From JABCYV01 sp035512155 (GTDB lineage Bacteria; Acidobacteriota; Terriglobia; Terriglobales; Acidobacteriaceae), in contig DATKEN010000102.1 of assembly GCA_035512155.1 (NCBI GenBank), positions 1 to 17,813 of the forward strand: a stretch of DNA of 17,813 nucleotides, read 5' to 3'. Of the stretch, positions 7,391-14,144 are shown piece by piece. The notes under the pieces were generated by a model, which saw nothing but the letters and a program-made list of their open reading frames with translations, searched no databases and had not been told where the DNA came from. The stretch's first letter is position 1, and every line of letters begins with the position of its first letter. The translations under genes were made by a program, and so were the position numbers.

Positions 7391-7801
7391 ATGGCGATTG
7401 ATTGGCCCCTTGAAGTTGTGGCTTTCGAGGACTTCCTAAAGAGCAAAGGCCTGACTTGTCAGCGCCGCGAGAAGCTCTCTTCGTTTGGGGACAAATTGGT
7501 GCAGTTCTCCGACGAGAAACTGGCCGTGAGGGTTTTTTCCGAGCGTGCTGTCTGGTTTGTGGATGTAGCGGATGCAGCTGCCCACCCGAAGGAGTGGTAC
7601 GACGCCGGCATATTGCGGGACTTTATGCTTGGACCGGCTACAGGCGCCATTTCCCTCGCTGACCAAATAAAGCTCGTCAAGGAAAATTGGCCAGTTATCG
7701 TACACTGCTTTTCGGCACCGCAGCTGGAAGTAACACGCAAACGGCTTGCCGGCTTGGAGCAAGAGCGCGCTAAGAGGCTCTTCCCAGGTCTAACCTCGTA
7801 A
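7391..7801 (+). CDS. Candidate immunity protein, 136 residues
   Basis: This small soluble protein (no signal peptide or membrane helix) is not one I recognise by name. It begins MAIDWPLEVVAFEDFLKSKG, has a central strand-like part (KLVQFSDEKLAVRVF, AVWFVDVAD), then an EWYD segment and a helical, charged C-terminus (LEVTRKRLAGLEQERAKRLF). Size, lack of export signals and position six bases after the toxin-like remnant are what polymorphic-toxin immunity proteins look like. An AGGA at 7378-7381, inside the end of the remnant, precedes the ATG by nine bases, suggesting translational coupling in the intact ancestor. The frame is uninterrupted although its partner is broken, which fits retention as an orphan immunity gene. 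The role is inferred from context only. Confidence 0.6.
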   Translation: MAIDWPLEVVAFEDFLKSKGLTCQRREKLSSFGDKLVQFSDEKLAVRVFSERAVWFVDVADAAAHPKEWYDAGILRDFMLGPATGAISLADQIKLVKENWPVIVHCFSAPQLEVTRKRLAGLEQERAKRLFPGLTS

Positions 7802-7912
7802 CCCACCGAGTCCGACACCGGTCGATGCGTCAGCCCAACCCGCTGTTACCTCCGTAATGTGTATCTACTTACGATTTCGCATTAACCTAACGCGGTAGCT
7901 CTTAGAAGATCC

Positions 7913-7926
7913 AGGAGCCGCGTATT
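7913..7926 (+). promoter_or_regulatory. Ribosome binding site with ATT start codon
   Basis: AGGAG at 7913-7917 is followed by six bases and then ATT at 7924-7926, in frame with the large HEAT/PilZ-like gene. An in-frame TAG lies at 7903-7905, and no ATG, GTG or TTG occurs before GTG 7999. The 25 residues from 7924 to 7999 include RAFVHSLNILVKYVRLYG, which looks like a real helix continuous with the rest of the domain. GTG 7999 has no ribosome binding site. ATT initiation is known for infC and pcnB in E. coli; here it is inferred. Confidence 0.6.
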
Positions 7927-10653
7927 CTCACGGCAGACACAAATAGAGATAGCCGGGTCGCGTCGGCTCGGGCCTTCGTCCATAGCCTCAACATCCTGGT
8001 GAAATACGTGCGTCTGTATGGTTTTGATCACAAACGCACGGAGGGACAATTCGAGGTTGCCTGGAATGAGTTGCTGCAAGGCTTGCCCAAGGGGACCGAC
8101 GGCGGATTCCTGCTCGGCGTTTCCGAAAACAGACTGGTGATCGACGGGATTGCGCTGGAGACCGGGCAAGCGGAGCGGAGCTTCGCCAAGCTGCTGACCA
8201 CAGCCGGCCTGGCCAGCATTCACTTTTCCAACAAGGTTACAGTTGATGATTTTGCCCGTCTGGTGCGTGCTTTCGCCATGGGCGGCACCAAGGCCCAGGA
8301 TGTCGTCAAGCAAATTAAGGACACGTTTGGAGACAACAAGCAGGCGTCGATCAGGATCAATGAAGTTAAGTTTGTCGCCGCTGATCCCTCGACCGGCGAC
8401 GTAACCATGGCTGCCCAGATCGCGGCGCAGAGTCTCGGTCCTGAATTCAAGCAGTGGTTGAACGATCCGCAGAAGTTATTGCAACTGATCGCGGCTGCTG
8501 AGGGAGCGCAAAGCGGCGGTGGTGGGGGTGGAACTGGCGGTGGAGGTGGCGGCCACGCGGGTGGCGTGCCCATTGGAATGGTTCCGAACGTCTCGGTCCC
8601 TGCCGGCGGGGGTAAACCGGTTAACGGCGAAGGCGGCGGCGTATGGGCTGGGGGCGTCGTGCCCTTGCAAGAAGAAGAAGTCATCCAGGCCATTCGCCTT
8701 CTAACCAAGTTTGGACAGGTCAGCGCCGACCCCACCGCGCAGCCTGAACTTCTGCAAAAAGAGATCAGTAACACTGATCCGAACACTAAAATCAACCTGC
8801 AGCAATTACTGGAAAGCCTGGCGTCGACGATACCCGACCAGAGCAACGACACCCCTTTGTTGATGAAAGCGGCTGAGCATATGGCTATCCGCTTCGCGCT
8901 GGACCGTTTCCAGAAGGGCGAAGTGAAGGTCAATGCGGTGCACCAGATGATGGAGCACATGAGCCGGCAGATGGATACCTTGCGCCAGATTCTGCGCATC
9001 CAGGAAGACAAAATGGGCAAGGCTGGAATCCTGGTGGAGTCCCATGCTGACATCCTGGACCGCATGTTCTGGGCGGAAGTGCCGGAAGCGGGCAAGAAGA
9101 GCGTGTTGCTGTCGCATGAGGCGCCCTGCGTGCCTCCGCGCAATGTGCGCCAATTCGTTGAACTCTTGCTGGATCGCGCCGACAAAGAAGCTGCCGGCGC
9201 CATTCTGGCTAACTACATCAATTGCCTGGATGCGAAGGAGAACGAGTCTCGTCGCAAAACCGCAACCGGATTGAGTCAGTTGGCTGATCTGTTTGCGGCT
9301 GCGGGCGGGGACGTGATGAGCGCTACATTGCGAAAGATGGGCGAAGCGCTGGGCAAAGAAGCGGACCCGGAAATGCAGAGCCTGCTGGGCGCCGCTTTTG
9401 TGCGCCTAAGCGCCGAAGCCAGCTCCCATAAACAATTCGGCGCGTTGAGTGAACTCTGCAAGGCAATGGATGGGATCGCCAAGCAACGGCCGGTGCTGGC
9501 GACCGAACTGCGTCCGCGCATCGGTGTAGAAAACCGCATTCCTGAGTTCATTGAAGAAGCGTTGCACCTGCCTCAATTCCCGCCGGACTTGCTGGAAGTC
9601 CTGCGCCATACCTCGCAAGCGTCGGTGGAACATCTGGCAGACCGGTTTTTCCGCTGTATGCGGCGCGAAGAATGCGACCGCATGGTGGACCTGGCCCACG
9701 AACTCGGTGCTCCGGCCCAGCAGCAGCTTAGGGAAATGTTAAGGACCGGGCAGCCGCGTCATGCCGCTTCGGTCGTCGGCCTAATGAGCCGCCTCGACGT
9801 ACCCACGATGCTGGAGTTGCTGCCTGTACGACTGCCCGAGTGGAATCGCTTTTACCACGACGTGATTGTGCGTCAGGTCGCATACGGCGCTGCTCATGAC
9901 CGTGGCCGTTCCCTGCTCGAGCTTCTGGAGATTCTCGATCCGCTGGTTCTACCGCAAGCGGTGGATGAAATTGGCATGAGCGGCGATCGCACCGCAGTCC
10001 CGCCTCTGATTGTGATGGCGGAAGCGGGCGAGGCCCAAGGCCGGTCGCCTCTGTTGCAAGTCAAAGCGGTGGAGTCTCTGGGCCGGCTACGCGAAGCCGA
10101 GGCGATTCCAGTGCTCCGCAATCTTTTGGAAGCCAAGAGAATGTGGAAGTGGGCGAATCATCGCGAGCTGCGCATTGCGGCCGCGCAAGCCCTGGTCAAG
10201 ATCGATCCCCGTTACGGGAGTCAGGTGATGTCCGACAGCGGGCTGGAAACCGCGGAATTAGCAGTCGCGGCTCTGGACGCCGCGCCGGCTTGCCCGTGGG
10301 TTCGTCAGCGGCGCTATGAACGAATTGTTTTGCGGAAGACGCTGTCGGCTTTGATCAGCAGTTCGTGGGGAAAATCGAGCATTCTGATTCGCGAGTTGAG
10401 CCTGGGCGGAGGCATGGGTACGAAAGAAGATAACCTCCGCGTCGGCTCGGAGGCCAATATCGATATTGCGGTGGGCGTGCGCCACATTCGTGGGCAAGTG
10501 CTACTGCGCCGCGCCCGAGTCAACGAAATAGGTTTTGAACTGGTAAATACCGATTTGGAAAGCCGCTACAGGTTGCGCCGGGTGCTGGTGGCGTCTTTGG
10601 AGCACGCGCCTGAGACCAAAGGCGGAGATTGGGACGGACAGAGAAAGCTCTAA
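7924..10653 (+). CDS. HEAT-repeat protein with Gly-rich linker and PilZ-like C-terminus
   Basis: Starting at ATT 7924 the protein has 909 residues, with no signal peptide or membrane helix. Residues 1-190 form a mixed domain (SLNILVKYVRLYGFDHKRT, then strands LLGVSENRLVIDG). A glycine-rich linker follows at about 195-245, with runs of six Gly. The rest up to about 780 is helical; residues about 555-770 show HEAT-like repeats such as SPLLQVKAVESLGRLREAEA and RIAAAQALVKIDPRYG. The last hundred residues (about 797-895; LIRELSLGGGMG, VGSEANIDIAV, IRGQVLLRRARVNEIGFELV) resemble a PilZ domain, but the RxxxR and (D/N)xSxxG motifs for cyclic-di-GMP are degenerate, so ligand binding is doubtful. Similar large proteins occur in Acidobacteria without a known function; a scaffold or regulatory role is a guess. 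It is transcribed alone and ends at a bidirectional terminator. Confidence 0.8.
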   Translation: MLTADTNRDSRVASARAFVHSLNILVKYVRLYGFDHKRTEGQFEVAWNELLQGLPKGTDGGFLLGVSENRLVIDGIALETGQAERSFAKLLTTAGLASIHFSNKVTVDDFARLVRAFAMGGTKAQDVVKQIKDTFGDNKQASIRINEVKFVAADPSTGDVTMAAQIAAQSLGPEFKQWLNDPQKLLQLIAAAEGAQSGGGGGGTGGGGGGHAGGVPIGMVPNVSVPAGGGKPVNGEGGGVWAGGVVPLQEEEVIQAIRLLTKFGQVSADPTAQPELLQKEISNTDPNTKINLQQLLESLASTIPDQSNDTPLLMKAAEHMAIRFALDRFQKGEVKVNAVHQMMEHMSRQMDTLRQILRIQEDKMGKAGILVESHADILDRMFWAEVPEAGKKSVLLSHEAPCVPPRNVRQFVELLLDRADKEAAGAILANYINCLDAKENESRRKTATGLSQLADLFAAAGGDVMSATLRKMGEALGKEADPEMQSLLGAAFVRLSAEASSHKQFGALSELCKAMDGIAKQRPVLATELRPRIGVENRIPEFIEEALHLPQFPPDLLEVLRHTSQASVEHLADRFFRCMRREECDRMVDLAHELGAPAQQQLREMLRTGQPRHAASVVGLMSRLDVPTMLELLPVRLPEWNRFYHDVIVRQVAYGAAHDRGRSLLELLEILDPLVLPQAVDEIGMSGDRTAVPPLIVMAEAGEAQGRSPLLQVKAVESLGRLREAEAIPVLRNLLEAKRMWKWANHRELRIAAAQALVKIDPRYGSQVMSDSGLETAELAVAALDAAPACPWVRQRRYERIVLRKTLSALISSSWGKSSILIRELSLGGGMGTKEDNLRVGSEANIDIAVGVRHIRGQVLLRRARVNEIGFELVNTDLESRYRLRRVLVASLEHAPETKGGDWDGQRKL

Positions 10654-10683
10654 GGTTCTAGTTTTCTGCTGACAATGCAACGG

Positions 10684-10717
10684 AAAAGAAAAGCCTCTGC
10701 GAGTGCAGAGGCTTTTT
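10684..10717. terminator. Bidirectional terminator between HEAT/PilZ gene and atpE
   Basis: GCCTCTGC (10693-10700) and GCAGAGGC (10705-10712) pair perfectly around the loop GAGT. TTTTT follows on the plus strand (10713-10717), and AAAAGAAAA precedes it (10684-10692), giving TTTTCTTTT on the minus strand. It can stop transcripts of both convergent units: the HEAT/PilZ gene 30 bases away and the nuo-atp operon 20 bases away. Confidence 0.92.
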
Positions 10718-10736
10718 GTTATTTACAGGATGCTTC

Positions 10737-11042
10737 CTACTTGACCTTGGCAAAAATAATAACCAGCGTGTACAGCGCCAGGGACTCGATCAGCGCCAGA
10801 CCTAGAATCAGCGCCAACTGAATGCCAGCACGGGCAGCGGGATTGCGCGCCAGGCCCTCGGCCGCGGCCGCCGTGGCTTTGGCCTGGGCCAGACCGCATA
10901 CGGCGGAAGCAATCGCCATGGAGAATCCCGCCGTGATGGCAACCCAGTTGACCGCGCTTGCGGCTTCCCCGCCCTGCGCGAAGACTGGCACTGCCAGGAA
11001 CATACAGGCCAGCGCCATGAACAGATAACTCAGTTTACGCAT
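10737..11042 (-). CDS. atpE: ATP synthase F0 subunit c with signal peptide
   Basis: This 101-residue proteolipid forms the rotor ring of F0. Helix 1 (about 32-56) and helix 2 (about 74-98) are joined by the conserved ARNP loop (65-68). The ion-binding glutamate is E86 in LALIESLALY. The first 22 residues (MRKL, hydrophobic core, PVFA cleavage site) look like a cleavable signal peptide, leaving a normal 79-residue subunit. Q53, E86, S87 and Y91 fall at the spacing of Q32, E65, S66 and Y70 in the Na+-binding c-ring of Ilyobacter tartaricus, but the position of T67 is Leu. Coupling ion is therefore open. A strong AAGGAG (plus 11050-11055) stands seven bases before the ATG, stronger than the sites of its operon neighbours, fitting the high copy number of c. 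It is the last gene before the terminator. Confidence 0.97.
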   Translation of the reverse strand: MRKLSYLFMALACMFLAVPVFAQGGEAASAVNWVAITAGFSMAIASAVCGLAQAKATAAAAEGLARNPAARAGIQLALILGLALIESLALYTLVIIFAKVK

Positions 11043-11137
11043 TGTGTTTCTCCTTGTGAGTATGAATTACCGCCAGTGGGTGGTTGACGTCATCCTCGTG
11101 CAGACGCCCTCACGCTTGCGGCTTGCAACAGTAAAAT

Positions 11138-11869
11138 CTAATGCTCTTCCGCCACCGCTCCCGCCAGGTACACGGTCGTCAGCAGAATGAAGATGTAGGC
11201 CTGCAGGAAGGAAACGAAAATATGCAGACCGAGAAACAAAATTGGAACCCCGATCGGCACCAGCGAAATAAATACCAGGGTGACCAGATCACCAGCAAAC
11301 ATGTTGGCAAAAAGGCGGATCGTGAGCGAAAGCACACGGGCCAGATGACTAATGAGTTCGATGGGGATCATTAGCGGCGCCAGAATCGGCATAGGACCGG
11401 CAAAGTGCTTTAAATATCCAATGCCCGCATGCTTGAATCCCTGGACCTGATAGTAGACAAAGGCGCAGATGGCGCACCCCAGCGGAACTACAGGAACCGC
11501 GGTAGGAGATTCGAATCCTGGAATTAAGCCGAGTAAATTACAGAACAGAATGAAGAAGCCCAGCGCCATCAGGAAGGGTGTGAAGCCTTCGCTGTGGTGG
11601 CCGACGATTTCAGCGCTTTGTCCTTCGATAAAGCCATGGGCTCCCTCGAAAATGTGCTGCAGGGGCCCAGGGCTTTCCACCGAGAGTCTCGACCGCACTA
11701 ACCCAAAAAGCACCACCAGAAACAGAAATACCGACAGCTCCATAGCAAACGAATTCGGAATCGGCGCCTGGGGGTGCCTGACTTCAATGTGGAAAGCCTG
11801 CAAAAGGGCCGTGACCGGCCCGGCGAAGAGGTGGTTCAGAAGCGCGGTAAACCAGAGTTGTTCCTGCAT
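11138..11869 (-). CDS. atpB: ATP synthase F0 subunit a
   Basis: This 243-residue integral membrane protein has five to six predicted helices and forms the ion half-channels against the c-ring. The essential arginine is R185 in SLTIRLFANMFAGD (181-194), matching E. coli R210. E171 in MIPIELISHLARVLSL and Q223 in FLQAYIFILL match other channel residues of the family. The N-terminal QEQLWFTALLNHLF and a periplasmic part before helix 1 are usual. It lies 45 bases after the atpI-like gene and 95 bases before atpE on the same transcript. No strong ribosome binding site is visible before the ATG. Confidence 0.97.
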   Translation of the reverse strand: MQEQLWFTALLNHLFAGPVTALLQAFHIEVRHPQAPIPNSFAMELSVFLFLVVLFGLVRSRLSVESPGPLQHIFEGAHGFIEGQSAEIVGHHSEGFTPFLMALGFFILFCNLLGLIPGFESPTAVPVVPLGCAICAFVYYQVQGFKHAGIGYLKHFAGPMPILAPLMIPIELISHLARVLSLTIRLFANMFAGDLVTLVFISLVPIGVPILFLGLHIFVSFLQAYIFILLTTVYLAGAVAEEH

Positions 11870-11914
11870 GAATCAGCTTTTAGTGCTTAGCTCTTTCAAT
11901 TGAAGCTGGGATAC

Positions 11915-12325
11915 TTAAAGTCCACGCGCGAGCGCTACATACAACTCGTAGACGGCCTCGCACGCGATGCCTGCTACGGGCAGGAACAGCCCAGCAAAGA
12001 GCCCATAGAGGCTCGCGCGGGAAACAGTGAATATAGCATAGGCCGCAAGAGCCATCAAAAAGTAGCGCAGCAGGAAATGCAGCACGATGCCCTTGCTCGA
12101 TTGCGGATGTCCGGCGGCGGTGATGCGATCGGCAAGAGCGGTTACGACGCGCTTGAGCCAGTGAAAATTCAAGTAGGCGATGACGCATCCGCAGGCGAAT
12201 CCCAACGCGATACGCCAACCATAAACTCCCCACGCAGCTACGCTGAATACCACTGCGAGGACGACCATGGAATTCGAGATACGACTGAGGGCACCGGATT
12301 GGAAGGAGTCGCCGTCTGCGTCCAT
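11915..12325 (-). CDS. atpI: ATP synthase subunit I-like membrane protein
   Basis: Using the ATG at 12325, the protein has 136 residues and four predicted helices (about ISNSMVVLAVVFSVAAWGV, WRIALGFACGCVIAYLNF, LRYFLMALAAYAIF and YGLFAGLFLPVAGIACEAVY). This is the layout of ATP synthase subunit I, thought to help c-ring assembly and possibly Mg2+ supply. Its place between atpZ and atpB is the classical one. The frame stays open upstream to 12433, but that part (MVVSGRFDPRYRCRI) overlaps atpZ and is basic and unconvincing, so I chose the inner start, 23 bases after the atpZ stop. The family is poorly conserved in sequence; the call rests on topology and position. Confidence 0.8.
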   Translation of the reverse strand: MDADGDSFQSGALSRISNSMVVLAVVFSVAAWGVYGWRIALGFACGCVIAYLNFHWLKRVVTALADRITAAGHPQSSKGIVLHFLLRYFLMALAAYAIFTVSRASLYGLFAGLFLPVAGIACEAVYELYVALARGL

Positions 12326-12348
12326 GGTCAAGAGTTGGGGCACGAAAA

Positions 12349-12594
12349 TTAATCCGAAGAAGAAGTCACAGTGCGAATGAGTTCGACGAATCCGGCAACG
12401 ATACCGAGGATCAAACCGGCCAGATACAACCATGTGGTGTGCAGCCAGCGATCCAAGCCAGCGCCGATCAGCCAGCCAGCGCAGGTTGCCGCCGGCAAGA
12501 CGAATGCCAGTTGGCTATAGGCGGCCAGTTGGACCCAAGGACTCTTCTTGTCAGGAGAATCGTGGCCGGACGAATCGTTGCTGCGAGGCGGCAT
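12349..12594 (-). CDS. atpZ: AtpZ/AtpI family ATP synthase accessory protein
   Basis: This 81-residue protein has a polar N-terminus (MPPRSNDSSGHDSPDKKSP) followed by two membrane helices, about 24-50 (LAFVLPAATCAGWLIGAGLD) and 54-75 (WLYLAGLILGIVAGFVELIR). The two-helix hairpin with a G-x-x-x-D-RW turn is typical of the AtpZ family encoded in front of atpI/atpB and linked to ion uptake or assembly of ATP synthase. It begins 11 bases after nuoN ends, so it is likely cotranscribed with complex I genes. Only a weak GG-rich site precedes the ATG. Confidence 0.85.
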   Translation of the reverse strand: MPPRSNDSSGHDSPDKKSPWVQLAAYSQLAFVLPAATCAGWLIGAGLDRWLHTTWLYLAGLILGIVAGFVELIRTVTSSSD

Positions 12595-12605
12595 AAAACC
12601 CGGAC

Positions 12606-14144
12606 TCAGCGTATCAGACGGGCGATGGTTGGCGTATTGGCGATGCCTAACGACCAGTTCACCAACTGAATGAATCGGTCAGGAAAGACTCCGATGAAAA
12701 CTGTGGCAAAAGCCGTTACTCCCAGCGCAAGACGCATGCCGGCGCTGACCGGAAGCCGAGTCTCATCGAGTGCCTCGCGCATAAACATCTGGTTGGCGAT
12801 TCGCATGTAGTAGTACAAGCCGAAGACCGAGTAGAGCACACCGAGAGAGGCCAGAATGTAATGCTGACTCTCGATCAGACTTAAGAAAATAAAATACTTT
12901 CCGTAGAACCCCGCCAGCGGCGGGATGCCAGCCAAGGACAACAGAAACACTAGCATCAGGACGGCTTCGGTGGGAGAACGAAAAAAGAGGCCGGCGATAT
13001 CGTCAATCTCGTCACCGATTACATTCCGCTGCCGCAGCGATGCAATTACGGCGAACGCACCCAGGTTCATGAAGGTGTAGACCAGCAGGTAGATCAGGAT
13101 GCCCTTTATGCCATCGGCGGTCGGATAGCGAGAATCGCCCGCGACCAGGCCAAGCAGCATGTAGCCGACGTGGGCAATCGAAGAATAAGCCAGCAGACGC
13201 TTGAGGTTATTTTGCGTGAGCGCGGCCAGGTTGGCCCCTGTCATGGTGGCAATCGAGACGAATACCACCAGTGGAACGTACACGGAACGCAGAGGAGAGA
13301 GTCCGTACAGAAATATGCGCAGCAACAACGCCCAAGCCGCGGCCTTCACCGCAACCGACATAAATCCGGCAATGCTGGTGGGAGCGCCCTCGTAGGCATC
13401 CGGCGCCCACTGATGAAATGGGATGGCGGCGATTTTGAAGAACAGACCCGTCGCGGTAGTCAGCAGTGCCACGATCAAGACCGGATCGATATGGCCAGGG
13501 TTGCTTTGCACCCGTTGCCCCAGGGCGCGGGCAATTTGTTGCAGGTTGGTGCTGCCGGTAGTCCCGTAAAACAGCGACAATCCGTAGGCGAAGATGCCGG
13601 AAGAAAATGCTCCCAGCAGCAAATACTTCAGCGCCGCTTCGTTGGAGCGGCGGTCGCGCCGCAAAAAGCCTACCAGGATGTAGGTAGAAATCGCCATCAA
13701 TTCCAGGCCGATGAAGATCAGGACGATATCGATCCCCGCCGCCATGCACATCATGCCAACGACTGAGAACAAAATCAGGGCGTAGTACTCGCCGTGGTTC
13801 TCGTGCTCAATCTCCATGTAGCGCACCGAGGCCACGATGGCGATGGCAGCGCCCCCCAGAAACAAGCCCCAGAAATAGATGGCAAAACGATCGACCAGCA
13901 TGGAATTGGCCAACGCCGGCTGGCCGAGTAGCTTGAAAGTTGTCAGGTAATTGAGGATTTTCCAAATTGCAACTGCCGCAAATCCCAAGCCCACCAGCGC
14001 GGTCACGGCATTTACCCACTTCTGCTCGGCAGGAAGCATCAAGTCAATCAGCAGAATGCCTAGCGCGAACAGAGTTAACAAGGTAATGGGCAGCGCCATC
14101 AGGTAGTCGGTGGGGCTGAACATTTGGGTGATCCCGCCGGGCAC
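12606..14144 (-). CDS. nuoN: NADH-quinone oxidoreductase subunit N
   Basis: This 512-residue antiporter-like subunit of the complex I membrane arm has about 14 helices. Key residues are in place: E148 in GLELMAISTYILVG, K237 in FFKIAAIPFHQWAPDAYEGAPTS (a broken-helix lysine), K315 in NLKRLLAYSSIAHVGYML. It helps couple quinone reduction to proton pumping. The GTG at 14144 directly follows the nuoM stop codon and has AGGGAG (plus 14152-14157) seven bases upstream inside nuoM, indicating translational coupling. An ATG seven codons later (14123) is the alternative start but has a weaker site. Length is slightly above that of E. coli NuoN (485). Confidence 0.96.
   Translation of the reverse strand: MPGGITQMFSPTDYLMALPITLLTLFALGILLIDLMLPAEQKWVNAVTALVGLGFAAVAIWKILNYLTTFKLLGQPALANSMLVDRFAIYFWGLFLGGAAIAIVASVRYMEIEHENHGEYYALILFSVVGMMCMAAGIDIVLIFIGLELMAISTYILVGFLRRDRRSNEAALKYLLLGAFSSGIFAYGLSLFYGTTGSTNLQQIARALGQRVQSNPGHIDPVLIVALLTTATGLFFKIAAIPFHQWAPDAYEGAPTSIAGFMSVAVKAAAWALLLRIFLYGLSPLRSVYVPLVVFVSIATMTGANLAALTQNNLKRLLAYSSIAHVGYMLLGLVAGDSRYPTADGIKGILIYLLVYTFMNLGAFAVIASLRQRNVIGDEIDDIAGLFFRSPTEAVLMLVFLLSLAGIPPLAGFYGKYFIFLSLIESQHYILASLGVLYSVFGLYYYMRIANQMFMREALDETRLPVSAGMRLALGVTAFATVFIGVFPDRFIQLVNWSLGIANTPTIARLIR

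Noticed and set aside
7999..8001. GTG as the start of the HEAT/PilZ-like gene
   Set aside because: No ribosome binding site precedes it, and it would cut a helix that continues from upstream codons; ATT 7924 with AGGAG fits better.
8514..8553. G-rich tandem stretch as a CRISPR-like or regulatory repeat
   Set aside because: It is simply the codons of the glycine-rich linker in the HEAT/PilZ-like protein.
8220..9203. 327-codon open frame antisense to the HEAT/PilZ-like gene
   Set aside because: Its Pro- and Ser-rich translation is the mirror of the Gly-rich linker and of GC-biased codons; there is no domain, and the plus-strand protein is well supported across the whole stretch.
12326..12433. 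N-terminal extension of the atpI-like gene
   Set aside because: It overlaps atpZ, is basic and non-hydrophobic, and the ATG at 12325 gives a normal subunit I.
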